From positions 76,670,192 through 76,734,191 of the forward strand of contig CP154956.1 in the NCBI GenBank assembly GCA_039621445.1: 64,000 nt of DNA, read 5' to 3'. Every line of letters starts with the position of its first letter. Positions within the stretch are counted from its first letter, which is position 1. The stretch is from Euglena gracilis. Its lineage: Eukaryota; Euglenida; Euglenophyceae; Euglenales. A program made the translations under genes and the position numbers. Below the pieces are notes generated by a model. The model worked only from the letters and a program-made list of their open reading frames with translations. It was not told the DNA's origin and ran no database searches. This document shows, one piece after another, positions 47,066 to 58,023 of the stretch.

Positions 47066-49009
47066 TTTCACCATTTTTCCCAGCTCCTTTTTTACTGTTT
47101 TTATTTTCTGGGGTGGCACCCGTAATTTTCCCTCTTGGAAGTTTAGTTGAAATCCAAGATGATTTACGATTTGGCTGGGCTGGAGGGTGGACTTTTTCAC
47201 ATTGATTTTGAACCCTGATTTGATTAAATCCCTGACGACTGTGTTCAGGTGATTTTGTAAGATGTTTTGTGTTGGGGCCACCAGTAAAATGTCGTCCAGG
47301 TAAATAAATACCTGGATGCCCCTTTTTCTCCACAGCTTTTCGAATGTCTTCATTACTGACATAAAAATTTGGGGCATTATGTTTAGGCCAAAACAGCCTG
47401 CCTGGAATTCCCAGGTCTGCCCCCCCACCTGATGTCTTAGAAATGGCCTTAGGGCCTGGCTCACTGGTATGTGGAAGTAGGCATCCTTTAGGTCTATTTT
47501 GGATGCCCAGTGGCCTTTTTCCAACACTGGAAAAATGTGCTGGATGTGATCCAGCTTGAAAGGTTTCACCTGGAACCTTTGATTTATTTCCCTGCAATCG
47601 CTTATTAATCTCCATTTTGTCTGGCCCCCCTCTGGTTTTGAAATCACAAACCAGGGGATCAGGTGCTGGGTGGTTGAATCCCTCACCCTCTTTACGGATC
47701 CAGATTTTTCGTAATCCAGCAGTATTTTTTCTGCTTGGGGTAGGTTCAAATTTGCTCTGATTTTTGGGTGGGTGGACAATTTTGGTGGGTTTACCCAAGG
47801 GGGTTGAATGCCATCCCTGATGAGTTGACATGTTGTTGGGGGGGCATTTTTTGTCCACCATTTCAGGCTTTTTTGCAACCTTTGATGGAGGGGGGTGTCT
47901 CCCCATTTCTCCTCCATGGAATTTATTTCCTGGATAAGATGATTTTGGGGGGGCTGGGCTGGGGGTGTTGGACATTGCACCCTTAGGGCCCCTAGGGCTT
48001 GAGCCCTTGGAAAGGGAAAGTTTTCCTGGGGGGGTGTGCATGCACTCTCCTCTCTTCTCACTCTCTCTCTGGAGGATCTTGTTGTTGGAGTGCATACCAT
48101 AGGGCTTACTGCCCCTGTTTTGCCTATCAGGCCTCCTTGATGATGATGGTGTTGGTATCCATACCATAGGGGGGCCTCTGTGGGTCCCCCCCTTCTTGAT
48201 TCCACTGGGGGATTTGAAGAATGATGAATAAATACTTGTGGGGGTCCTTCCCCTTCCCCCTGTTCCTCCTGGGGCTGGGCATGTGTTAAATACAAAGCCC
48301 CTGTGGGGCTGCCCTTTAGCTTCTGGGGGGCCTCTGGAGGTCCACCCCTTGTGTGGCTGCCATAGCCCTTGGATTGGCCTCCTGGGCCCAAGCCCCTTTT
48401 GCTCTGGCCTCCATGGCCGGGGCTGTAAGTTCTGGCTTCTTGCCATGCCCAATTGAAATCTGGGGGAGCCCTGTTGCTGGGCCTCCCCCCTCTCCCCTGG
48501 AATGGGGTTGTGGGCTGAATTTGAAAAAGATGGTTGGTACAGACCTCTTTTGCCCCTTCCTGTGGGCTGCCATAGCCCTTGGATTGGCCTTCTGCTCCAG
48601 ACTGGGCCATCTGCTGGCTTTCCATTGTTGTACTGGCCCCCTTGTCCCTTATTCCATCTTGATGGGTTGGGGGCATTTGGTCTGTGGGCTGGGGCTTTTG
48701 CTCTCTGGGCTGGGTCTGCCAATTTTGAAGGTTTCCTGCACCCCAATTTAAAATGTAATGGGTCTTGACCCTGGGTACCCAATGTCTTCCGTTGTCGTCT
48801 GGGCTTTTTGCCCACTGTCTGCCAGGGTCCATGGCCATCACTGTGTGTGGATGTCTGCTGCTGAAAATTTTCTGTTGAGATGTTTGGGGGGGAAGTGATG
48901 GCCACGGTTCGCCACGTTGAAACCGCATCTCCAAGTTCTCCAGCTGGCGTTTCTTGTTCTGCACTGTGTCCAGGTTGTCGACTTGATAATTCCAATTTGT
49001 TCTCCACAT
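47018..49009 (-). CDS. N-terminal basic region and DIRS-type reverse transcriptase (element E)
   Basis: 663 codons. The first about 330 residues are Gln/Gly/Pro-rich with a repeated GGQSKGYGS motif. A neighbouring frame is open too and more basic there, so the true frame of this part is uncertain. From about residue 370 the RT is clear: WGDTPLHQRLQKSLKWW, PWFVISKPEGGQTKWRLISDCREIN, KIDLKDAYFHIPV (first catalytic Asp), FGLNIMPQIF, YLDDILLVA (Asp-Asp), then HLGFQLNFQEGKL. This RT appears intact. An upstream short frame (49116-48838, MEETKTIQYQYSE) may be the real N-terminus. Confidence 0.82.
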   Translation of the reverse strand: MWRTNWNYQVDNLDTVQNKKRQLENLEMRFQRGEPWPSLPPQTSQQKIFSSRHPHTVMAMDPGRQWAKSPDDNGRHWVPRVKTHYILNWGAGNLQNWQTQPREQKPQPTDQMPPTHQDGIRDKGASTTMESQQMAQSGAEGQSKGYGSPQEGAKEVCTNHLFQIQPTTPFQGRGGRPSNRAPPDFNWAWQEARTYSPGHGGQSKRGLGPGGQSKGYGSHTRGGPPEAPQKLKGSPTGALYLTHAQPQEEQGEGEGPPQVFIHHSSNPPVESRRGGPTEAPLWYGYQHHHHQGGLIGKTGAVSPMVCTPTTRSSRERVRREESACTPPQENFPFPRAQALGALRVQCPTPPAQPPQNHLIQEINSMEEKWGDTPLHQRLQKSLKWWTKNAPPTTCQLIRDGIQPPWVNPPKLSTHPKIRANLNLPQAEKILLDYEKSGSVKRVRDSTTQHLIPWFVISKPEGGQTKWRLISDCREINQRFQVKPFKLDHIQHIFPVLEKGHWASKIDLKDAYFHIPVSQALRPFLRHQVGGQTWEFQAGCFGLNIMPQIFMSVMKTFEKLWRKRGIQVFIYLDDILLVAPTQNILQNHLNTVVRDLIKSGFKINVKKSTLQPSQIVNHLGFQLNFQEGKLRVPPQKIKTVKKELGKMVKKITCQKGNLLPFWDK

Positions 49010-49189
49010 GCTGCATTGACTTCAATTGTCAAAGTCGAAATATTTTCTTGAATTTGATATTCTTCAGGTTCTACAGGTTCTGAATATTGATATTGTATTG
49101 TCTTGGTCTCTTCCAACTCTGTTCTTCAAAACTTTCTGTCTTCTTCCGTGTCGAAGGGCAAGATTAGGAATCAGCCAACTCCGGCGAAG

Positions 49190-49296
49190 AAAGGCACTAA
49201 GCGGGACCTCCTAACCCAGCGCAGCAAACAATCACAACAAACCGCCGGCGAGCAAGGCATGGCCTCACAATGGCAAAGTGCAGAGCCCGAGGTGTC
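49190..49296 (-). repeat. Element E 5' terminal inverted repeat
   Basis: Pairs with 44801-44877; the outer 30 bp pairs with the ICR. Confidence 0.8.
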
Positions 49297-50449
49297 CCCA
49301 ACTTTGAGGTTTCTACACCGCCACGCTCACCCCAAACCCCAAACCAATGCATGGAAAACCCTGCGGGAGGGGGGCGGAAGAAAAAAATTTCGGGACCTTG
49401 GGGGTCCGGACCAAATCACCTACCCACCCGCAGGGGGGTCTTGGGGGGCGCAGGGGGTCGCAAAAGTTGTTCCGGCAGGTGGAGAAACGCAGGAGCACTG
49501 GTGTAAGGGGTCCCTGGCCACTCATCACACAGCAAATTGGGCCAGAAGCGAAGATAGCGCGGACCATAAACAGACAATTACCCTTAATGCAACCCTGCGG
49601 GGCTCAGGGGGACCCGTTTTTGAGGGGGTTAATTTTGGGGTGCATTTTTTTTCCCCACAAAGCGCCTAAAATAGAGGAAAACCCCCTCCTCCGGAGAGGT
49701 TCCCCCCCCCCCCCAGCCCGACCCCAAGCCCAAGTGGGGGGGCAAGGGAAACCCCCCGGGTCACGAAACTTAAAAAAATCTCTGGTCCAGAACCCCCTCC
49801 AAAAACGGAGGGGGAGGAAGGGGGTGGGCTGGACCTGCCTCTGACCTCAAAAGGGTCTGGGAAAAACTTCGGTTCTGTGGACGGTCAAAAGGCCAGATGC
49901 TAGGCATAAAATTGAAGAAAAATGCCTGATTCTTTTTGATAATACGTCCAAAAAAGCTCATTTTTTGAAACTTTTGAATGAAAAGCACCAAAACATCAAA
50001 AAATGAAAGCTTAAAAGTGAGGGAAAATGGCATTTTTTTGCCTTTTCCGCCCCTGTGCAGAAAACATAATTCGCTCATTTTGGAACCCGCCAAGGAGGGT
50101 TGTGATCCCCCCACCCTGGGCCTCAAAACAAAGGGCTTCCCATACATCCTTGCCCCCAACGGACCCCCTCGCGAAGCCTGCGCAAGACCCTCCTCGTCAA
50201 GCGAAGAAATATGGTTTGACATCCATTCCCCTCCCTGAAACGTCCTGAAAAAGCAACTGTTTCCGCGTTCCGAAATTCACAGTGTGCCGCAGGTGAGCAA
50301 GGGTGACACAGGCGATGCACATGTCTGGCGTGGTTTTGGCAATTCACGAACTTTGATAAACGCAAGAAACTGCAAGGAAGGGCAGGAAATGTGACCAACA
50401 ATTCCAAATGGTGGTTGGCAACGGGGATAGGTGGGAATGTGTGGAACCA
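49297..50449. other. No recognisable gene
   Basis: C-run-rich sequence with short biased open frames. I see no conserved motif on either strand. Confidence 0.4.
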
Positions 50450-50672
50450 CAATGAGAAGAAGAAGAATAAGAACAACAACAACAACAACAACAACAATTA
50501 TGATGACGACGACGATGACGACGATGATGATAGTGGTTATCATCATCGTCGTTGTCGTCGTCGTCATCATCATCATCGTCGTCATCATCATCGTCATCAT
50601 CGTCGTTGTCGTCGTCGTCGTCGTCATCATCATCATCGTCATCATCATCATCAAAACAATAATAATAACGAG
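50450..50672. repeat. Compound trinucleotide microsatellite
   Basis: (AAC)n, then (GAT/GAC)n, a short centre, then (ATC/GTC)n and (AAT)n. The GAT and ATC halves are complementary, so the tract can fold back. Repetitive Asp, Thr or Val frames across it are artefacts. Confidence 0.9.
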
Positions 50673-50689
50673 TAAACCATGCGGTATTT

Positions 50690-51844
50690 TTCCCGAAAGA
50701 TAATCATTGTATATCCATTGTTTTCAGCTGGGACTGCTTCATGACATGTGTAGGTTCATATGACATAATGGAATCAAGCTGGCCGCTGTGTTTCCTTCTT
50801 TTCTCCAACGATTTTGAGATATATTGGAAAAATATTTTTTTGGACCCCAAAACGGTTGAAAATTGCCGTTTAAAAAAAGGCTCAAAAATGGACGAAAATA
50901 GCTCATATGTGGGCGAGGCAGGTAGTTGACCAAAAAGGCATCTAAATACAGATAGAGGGTGCCAGGGGCTTCATTTCCTGGTCTGAATTCGCCCATTTTG
51001 GCATTTTTGGTATTTTTTTTTCTTCAGAATCCAATTTCTTTCAAAAAAATTAAAGTGCCAGAAAGGAAATTTTGAAATTTGGGGGGTCTGGGTAACACCT
51101 GACCATTTTTTTTGTGTCTAACGAACACCCTCCCCCCCCCGTCGGAGGGCAGAGGTTATTGGTCATTGGACATAGGGGGGGGGGTAAGTGTGCAACAAGA
51201 ATAATAAGACGCACTCCCTATATTTCCATTCAAAGCGGTCCACCATCAAAAACAAAGAATAAATAAATTAAAAAAGCAAACTCACAAAGAACAGCTTATT
51301 TTCATTTCTTTGTGAAAATTGACGCAAGCATTTTAAATCAAATTCATGCAAATGCAAAATGTAAAATGCAAAAGAATTCTCAGGTGGGAAATGTACCAGA
51401 ATCATGAACAAATTTTTTTTTGCTGAAAACAATACAGGGGTCCTCTTTGACTTCGGGGTGGGGGTAGGGTGGCCGTTGGACATGATGCAGGACAAGAAAA
51501 CAGGGGAAAGTATCGTTTAGCTTTCTCCCCCAGCAAGTTTCTGGGGACACGCCTTCGGCGCAACCCCCCCCCCCCCCTAATAGAAGCACGGGGCCGCTAC
51601 AAGCGCAGGGTCCAAATAAAAGCGCACCCCCCCCCCCCCCGCCGCCGAAGGCGGCGGTCCGCTGCAAGTGCACCTGTGCTTCTGTTAGGGGGGGTTTACC
51701 TTCAATTAGAGCCCATGCCTGGAAACCTCCCTCCTCCCCATTTCCCAATCCACTTCTGTGCGGATCAATTGAGGTTGCCAAATGAACACCGCAGCTTCCC
51801 ATCCCTGGGCACAATATTGACCAGCATTCACAAACCCCCAACAG
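50690..51844. other. No recognisable gene
   Basis: Mixed AT-rich and C-run sequence. 50880-50990 has a weak match to the 54.5-54.8 kb tandem unit (TTGACCAAAA, GGGCTTCATTTCC). Confidence 0.4.
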
Positions 51845-52310
51845 CAATCAATTTTCAACGAAGCCAGCGGAGAGCGGAGAGTCTGCATCGGCATCCACAA
51901 CGTGTGCCACTGTTGTCGAGCTGGTCTCCACATCGCGCGCAGACAAAACTTGGCGCTGCAGTCGCACTTGTGGGTGCGCACCCATGGAGATGACAGAAAG
52001 CAATCTTTCTGGAAATCTTGGAATGGAAAACAGGTTTGCTTCAAGCCCGGAGAAGTCACATGTCAACCGTCAGAAGACCAAGAGGACATCATCATGCACA
52101 AAAGACTTGGATTTGAAATGCCAAGTTTTCTCTGTTCCATGGCCTGTGCTGTTGGGACTCAGGCATCTTTGCATTGCCAAAGAGCGGGGACCCATGAAAC
52201 AAAACATGATAATTTCTGACTGCTGCAAACCTTGATTTCTGCCCACTTGAAAAATCCCTAATTTTGTGTATTTTTTGATGCAAATATACTACTGAATCTT
52301 CTCAAATTCG

Positions 52311-52396
52311 AACCCGCAACTGTCGGGCCCCCAACGGTTCATGGGAACCGGTTGATGGTTCCCGTAAATTGTTGGGGGCCCGACAGTTGTGGGTTG
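52311..52396. repeat. Long hairpin (19-bp perfect stem)
   Basis: CAACTGTCGGGCCCCCAAC (52317-52335) pairs with 52371-52389. Flanks extend the stem to about 25 bp with one mismatch. The 35-nt loop contains GGGAACC/GGTTCCC, a nested inverted repeat. Confidence 0.85.
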
Positions 52397-52711
52397 GAGG
52401 ATGTTTTCAACATGCTTTAAAGCAAGCAAAAATGAACTTGCTTCACAGGTTCCCTCAATGCAGCACTGCACCGCTCTCATTCCTGGACAAAGCCTGCAGC
52501 TTGTCCCTTCCCCTGGTGGCCTTGTCTCCAACCCATCCCTTACGCTGTGTGTCCGATTCAGCGACGGAATGAGTTGCGGGTTCCCGTAAACCTGTGACTG
52601 AAAATTGATGGCATTGACATTGCATCCCTTTCTGGTACGCCATCTGCTTGTTGGGGGACAGGTTTGCTGGAACAGGCTATGTTAGGACTATGTTGGTATG
52701 GTGATGCGACC

Positions 52712-52713
<2 letters not shown>

Positions 52714-52756
<43 letters not shown>
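52714..52756. repeat. (GT)n microsatellite
   Basis: About 21 GT units. Confidence 0.95.
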
Positions 52757-52757
<1 letters not shown>

Positions 52758-53416
52758 AATGACAGATCTTTTTGAAAAAGACCGCGCAACAAAGAAAAAA
52801 GCCGAAAAATGTTCCAGAAAAAAGGTGCTGACCTAGGAGGGGGTTGTCAACGACACGGTGCGCCTTGGACAAGCGGGGTACAAAGAGACTCAGTTGGATC
52901 CCCACTGGCAGCCCCCAGCAGCCCCATCCTGACACGGAGATACCCCCCACACTCAATTGAATTCCCCATCAATCTCCCCAATACAAGAAATATACCTGCG
53001 CGTTGTTTTCAATAAAAGAGAGCTGCCCTCAGAAATACACAATATTGAAGCACTGAAAATCAGATCCCTTAACCCTAACCCTTACACAGTCTCGTTTCGG
53101 GAACCCCAAAAATATCAGCAGCAGGGCATAATCCCAGAATTATTTCTGGACACTCTGGGACTCACAATTTCCTGGAAATTATTTCGGCATCAAACTGAAA
53201 AAAATGGAGCAGTTTTCGGGTGGGCAGACAGCGCGGACTGAGCCTGGGTAAAGTGGGGGGGTTGGGCCCCCTCCCCTTTAGATTTTGGAGGGGTCCGACC
53301 CCCCACCCCCCTGCTTCTCAAGCGTCCTACCTCGCACTTCAAGTTTTGATTTTTGTGTTGCCCATATGCGCAATTTTCCAATTTTTTTTGAAACCTGGCT
53401 TTCTAACCCACCCACC

Positions 53417-53591
<175 letters not shown>

Positions 53592-53904
53592 TACACATTG
53601 TGAAAGAGCTGAAAAACTGGCATGCAAGAGAGTTGTGATCCCTGGGAGCTTGAAGAGGGAGGTCAAAACAGCAGGAATGGACATCATTTCTTCAAATTAG
53701 TCCCGGGGGGATACACTGCATTACTTTAAATGTCCTCTGGCGCGTGAAAACTGGCTCTCAATGTACCCTGTGCCAATCTTTATAATTCTTAAATGGAAAT
53801 ACAGCCACAAGAAAGTGTTTACAGTTTCCTGTGAAATGCCATCCAGGGAGTTTCTTCAGCTGAACTAGGGTGTGACGTAGAGCTGAGCTCTTTGGGAGAC
53901 CGGC

Positions 53905-54045
53905 CCGGCCTGCCAGCGGCCCAGTGGCGCGGCCCGGCCCGGCCGGCCCGGCGGCCCGGCCCGGCAGCCCGGCCGGCCCGGCGGCCCGGCGGCCCGGCCC
54001 GGCCCGGCCGGTGGCCCGGCGGCCTGGCGGCCCGGCCCAGCCGGA
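53905..54045. repeat. GGCCCGGC-type simple repeat
   Basis: GC-only degenerate array of CGGCCCGG/GGCGGCCC units. Confidence 0.85.
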
Positions 54046-54850
54046 GCTCATTTTCGGTTCAAAAACAGTTTTTCCAGGTCCGGGAGGTCCAAAAACAGCG
54101 GTTTGAGCAAAATTTTTTTTCCATTGTCTTCGGACCAAAAACGGGGGTCCGGGGATCAAAAAACGCTCATTTTCGGCCGAAAACACTTTTTCTGGGTCCG
54201 GGAGGCCAAAAAACATCGCTTCAGGCAAAAATTTTTCGATTTTTTCCGACTTTTTTGACCCGGTTTTGACCCAAAGTCAATGGGTTGGTGGCCCAAAACG
54301 GGGTGCTGGAGGGTCGAAAAACGCTCATTTTCGGCTCAAAAACAGTTTTTTCTGGGTCCAGGAGGCCAAAAAACATCGTTTGGGGCAAAATTTTTTTTTT
54401 CGATTTTTTCGACTTTTTTGGCCGAAAATGGCTAAGTCGGACAGTGGAAAAAGTGTACAAAATGGCCTAAAATGGCCTAAATTGGTCAAAAAACGCCCGT
54501 ATCTCGGGCTAGGCGGGGAGCTGCGGGGAAACCAAAATCCCAGTAGATAGAGCGTTCCAAGGGCTTCAATTTAGGTCTCCGGACATTTCCTTTGATTTTG
54601 CATCATTTTTGAGAAATTTTGAAAACATCGATTTTTTGACCCCCCACCCCCCGAAAACGTCCAAATCGAACTAGTGTATAAAACGGCCATCTGGGCCGAA
54701 AACGGCCGTATCTCGGGCTGGGCGGGGAGTTGCGGGGAAATCAAAATACCAGTAGATGGGGCGTTCCAAGGGCTTCAAATTAGGTCTCCGGACATTTCCT
54801 TTGATTTGGCTTCATTTTGGAGATATTTTGAAAATTGACATTTTTTTTTT
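54040..54850. repeat. Two adjoining tandem arrays (about 125-bp and about 225-bp units)
   Basis: 54040-54440: three imperfect units with GCTCATTTTCGG ... CTGGGTCCGGGAGGCC ... CGATTTTTTC. 54480-54850: two units with CGTATCTCGGGCTGGGCGGG ... GCGTTCCAAGGGCTTCAA ... GGACATTTCCTTTGATTT. A partial third unit is near 54935-54975. Confidence 0.75.
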
Positions 54851-55083
54851 GGCCGAAATGGCAGAGTCCAAAGGGGGGGGGCTTATCCAGGGGGGGGGGG
54901 CGGGCCGATCCTACCCAGTTTGGACCTCTTCACGCGTGAATAACTCGGGCTTGGCGGGGAGTTGGGGGTCAAACCCAGGTGATTCGGAAACTAGAAATCC
55001 AGTCGCTCGCGACTGAAAATTTTTTTTCGGGAACCGGGCCGGGACCATGGTGATAATCCGTCCGTTCTCCAGGTGGCCCCGAC

Positions 55084-55085
<2 letters not shown>

Positions 55086-55119
<34 letters not shown>
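55086..55119. repeat. G34 homopolymer
   Basis: 34 consecutive G. It could form G-quadruplexes, or be a sequencing or assembly length estimate. Confidence 0.85.
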
Positions 55120-55120
<1 letters not shown>

Positions 55121-55269
55121 AGCTTCGCTCTTACCCATAAAGGGATAAGAGCTCAGCGACTCCACCCTACCCCCGGGAAGGTCTATCATTCGCCACCGGT
55201 TCTCGTCAAATACTCTTCGTGCATTGTCACGATCAGCCTTTGAGAGGGGAAGCTGTGTTGATGTCCCAG

Positions 55270-55530
55270 TCCAGCTACCACAAGCATTTGTGCGCCTTGC
55301 GATTCTCAGCCTCTGGAGGTCAGTCTCCCATGTGTTGCTTTTTTAAAAGTTGTCAACTGCGCCTTTTCTAGGCATCTTCTCTGGGCTGTGTCCGCTCTGA
55401 TGAATCCGAATTGCAACTTTTTTATCAACAGAAAACATTCCAGCCACAGCAACCAATTACCAGATAGGCTGCTGTTGCTGGACTCTAAAGCCCATTCATG
55501 TGAAGAAAAAGTGGAAAAAGTTGAACGGTG
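55270..55530. repeat. Dispersed repeat family R2, copy 2
   Basis: Inverted relative to 14010-14330. The shared peptide frame is on the plus strand from 55388 (ALMNPNCNFFINRKHSS). Confidence 0.6.
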
Positions 55531-55562
55531 GAAGAGGTTTACGGTTTTTCGTAAACCTCTTC
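55531..55562. repeat. Perfect 13-bp hairpin GAAGAGGTTTACG / CGTAAACCTCTTC
   Basis: Arms 55531-55543 and 55550-55562 with a 6-nt T-rich loop. 56236-56255 is a second, 8-bp hairpin with the same GTTTACGG/CCGTAAAC core. Confidence 0.85.
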
Positions 55563-55619
55563 AAAACAAATTTATGGAAAAGAAATTTATGGAAAAGAAA
55601 TTTATGGAAAATTAAACAT

Positions 55620-57118
55620 AAACTTGTTCACCGGTTGCTGTAAACATGAGCTGCCCCCCCCCCCGCTCATTGTTGAATCGGACCCAAAGCCTTGTCCTCT
55701 ACCCCCAGAGTTCGGCTGATGTCCCTTTTGACCCAGTCCCCATCACATATGTCCAACGCAGCTACTGAGCATTTTAACAAGTTCCTGAAAACTTGCATTC
55801 TCAGAATATTTAACGTTGGCAATGCATACCTTCCTGGCACACTCTCTGGGTTCCACAGTGCTGGAACGGGGCACACTTTGATCATATCGGTATGGTGGTG
55901 GTGGGCAGCTCTGGCGGTGTACCCAAACACTTGCTGGTGTTGCTTGCGGGCGGTGGTCCCCTCACACCAGGGTGCGGTTCTTGCTGAGCCAAATCATCTT
56001 AACAGGTTCCCGTAAATGTGAAATTGCACACATTGCCTCACTCATTTCACAAATCCTTGACCGGAACAACCCGGAACAACAGTTGACGGACTAACCAACC
56101 AAACCCGTAAACACCGTTCTCCTGATTTGTTCTGTTAAGCCTCTTTGCAACAATCAGACGCTTCGCTTCGCTTGGGCAGAGTGTGAGTCTGCAACGTGCG
56201 AACAGAAGTTTGCAGGAAACCGTGAAATCAATGATGTTTACGGGTTTCCGTAAACTTTGTCTGAAGTTGGTGAATAGCCAGGTTGCAAGAGGGCCCTCGC
56301 TCTTGGTTCTCTTGATGGCTGCCAAGGAGCTGGACACCTCCTAGTGCTCACCAGAGCCCCCCACCATGCCAATCCGTTTTTTTTGCAGCAATCAACTTTG
56401 GGCTATGGGATAAGAACCGAAGCGCAGACCCTGAGGTGTGGGAAGGGACTTCTCATCGGAGCTTAACCCACCAGAATGCTTGACTGGGATAGCGCGAAAG
56501 GTTTCCCCCCCTGCCCAACAACCACTGATGTTTGTCTCCAGTGGGGGGGGGTAAAACACTTATGTTCATCTCCAACCGGGGAGGGGGTCGTAAAACAAGG
56601 GGGGTGGACCCTGTGCCAGCGATTGGCCACAGATGGCGGCAATGGCAATTTTGGGCTTCTTTTTGGCCACTTTTGGGCCAATTTGACGGCCTTGGGCCAT
56701 TTTTCTGGCCACTTTTGGCAATATTCTGGCCAACTTTTAACAACGTTTGGCTGTTTGTCACAACCTCACACAAGTGTAGTCATGTCGGATAATTTGCGGT
56801 CATTTTTAGGGTGCATTGGCCTTTTTGTGGTTTTTTTTTGAAATGTCAGCATCAATTTTTTTTTGAAAATTTCGAAAAGTGCAAACAAACTGCAACAAAT
56901 GGTCAAAAAAATACGAAAAAAATTCGGGAAAATCAGGAAAAAATGTGCTGGAAAGAAATACGAAAAAAAGCGCAATAATGCGGAAATGGAAAATTTTGAA
57001 AATTTCAAAAAAAATGTGCAAAGCACGTGCAAAAAAAATTGAAAAATGCGAAACACATCCTCCCTGGGAGGAATTAATGCTGGAGGCCATCGGCAAAACT
57101 GCGGGAAAATTGCGGAAC
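55620..57118. other. No recognisable gene
   Basis: 56640-57050 is T/A-rich low complexity (ATTTTCTGGCC, AAAAATTTCG). Open frames are Phe/Lys-biased and unconvincing. Confidence 0.4.
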
Positions 57119-57290
57119 GTCCATCAACAAAATTGTCAGGGTCCCAGTACCATTCAACAACCTGTCAGGGTACGAAATTGTCAGGGCCCCTAATGCCGTC
57201 CATCAACCAAGTTGTCAGGGTCCCCAGTACCGTCCATCAACCAAATTGTCAGGGCCCCCTGTACCATTCAACAACAAAATTGTGGAAAAA
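57119..57290. repeat. Minisatellite, about five TTGTCAGGG-containing units
   Basis: Units of 30-40 bp with CCATCAACCAA-TTGTCAGGG-TCCCAGTACC, irregular length. Confidence 0.8.
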
Positions 57291-57979
57291 TTGCGGGAAA
57301 GTTGATGCCAGGATTGTAGCATTTGTCTTGCGGATTTCAGCACAAATTACAACAAAAAAGCTTCTCTGAGACACGCAAATGGAAAAAAATGTGATTAGGT
57401 CACAATTCTTCCCACAGTTATTGAACCAACATACAAAAAAAAGATCACATCTGACTGGGGGGGGTGGTCGTTGGACAAGCCTGGTAAGAGGGAAAAGGGG
57501 GGGGGAAGCCGTTGGTGCAAGTGGCGTGTGCCACTGACAGCATGCAAATCAAAAATGCCTCATCGGTTCCGCTGAACCTTCTTCCTTGACGTCCTGGGAA
57601 TGGGGCTCCCGTCTTGCCCGTTTTGCGGGGGGCTCTGCCAGCAGGGCCAGCCGCTGCAACAAGGAAATAAAACAGTCATTCTGCTGGTCCGGTCGGGGGT
57701 CAGGGGCAGTAAGGGTTTGATAGCGAAAACGTCCGGCGCAAGGCGCTGGATATCTGACAGGCAAATTGATGGCCAAATTGATGGGAAAATAGGGTGTGGG
57801 ATTATTTATTGCACTCCCCAGCCAAGAGCTTCTCACACCTCGGGACTTTTCAGTTGCTGAGGCTCGGAGTTCAAATTTGAACACTTTGAGAACAATGAAA
57901 AAAACTGCACCAACGCCCCCTCTCTCGAAACTGTCACAAACGGGTCAGCCTGACAATTCACCGGGCAGGATCGTGACAG

Positions 57980-58021
<42 letters not shown>
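57980..58021. repeat. (CT)n microsatellite
   Basis: About 20 CT units. Confidence 0.95.

Positions 58022-58023
<2 letters not shown>

Larger units (their letters stand above)
44737..49296 (-). mobile_element. Element E: DIRS-like retrotransposon on the minus strand
   Basis: 4560 bp. The element's 5' end is at 49296 (GACACCTCGGGCTCTGC on the minus strand), almost identical to D's left end. The 3' end is at 44737. It has terminal inverted repeats, an ICR at 45035-45140, an RT with YLDD, RNase H, the NPPW region and a tyrosine recombinase. The recombinase N-terminal portion (about 45605-46200) is inverted relative to the rest, so the copy is rearranged. RT is intact; frame changes occur near 47060 and 46580. 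Confidence 0.85.
51845..53020. repeat. Dispersed repeat family R1, copy 2
   Basis: Same order and orientation as 13150-14000, longer because it contains a hairpin (52311-52396) and a (GT)n tract (52714-52756). Confidence 0.65.

Noticed and set aside
46188-49025. 945-codon open frame overlapping element E's RT
   Set aside because: Only its last part (below about 47065) is the RNase H frame. Over the RT region the conserved motifs are in the 49009 frame, so this long frame is mostly a shadow.
50277-50703. Asp/His/Thr-repeat proteins
   Set aside because: Translations of the compound trinucleotide microsatellite.
53075-53095. Telomere-like CCCTAACCCTAACCCTTA
   Set aside because: Fewer than three units, interstitial and not followed by an array, so it gives no evidence of a chromosome end.
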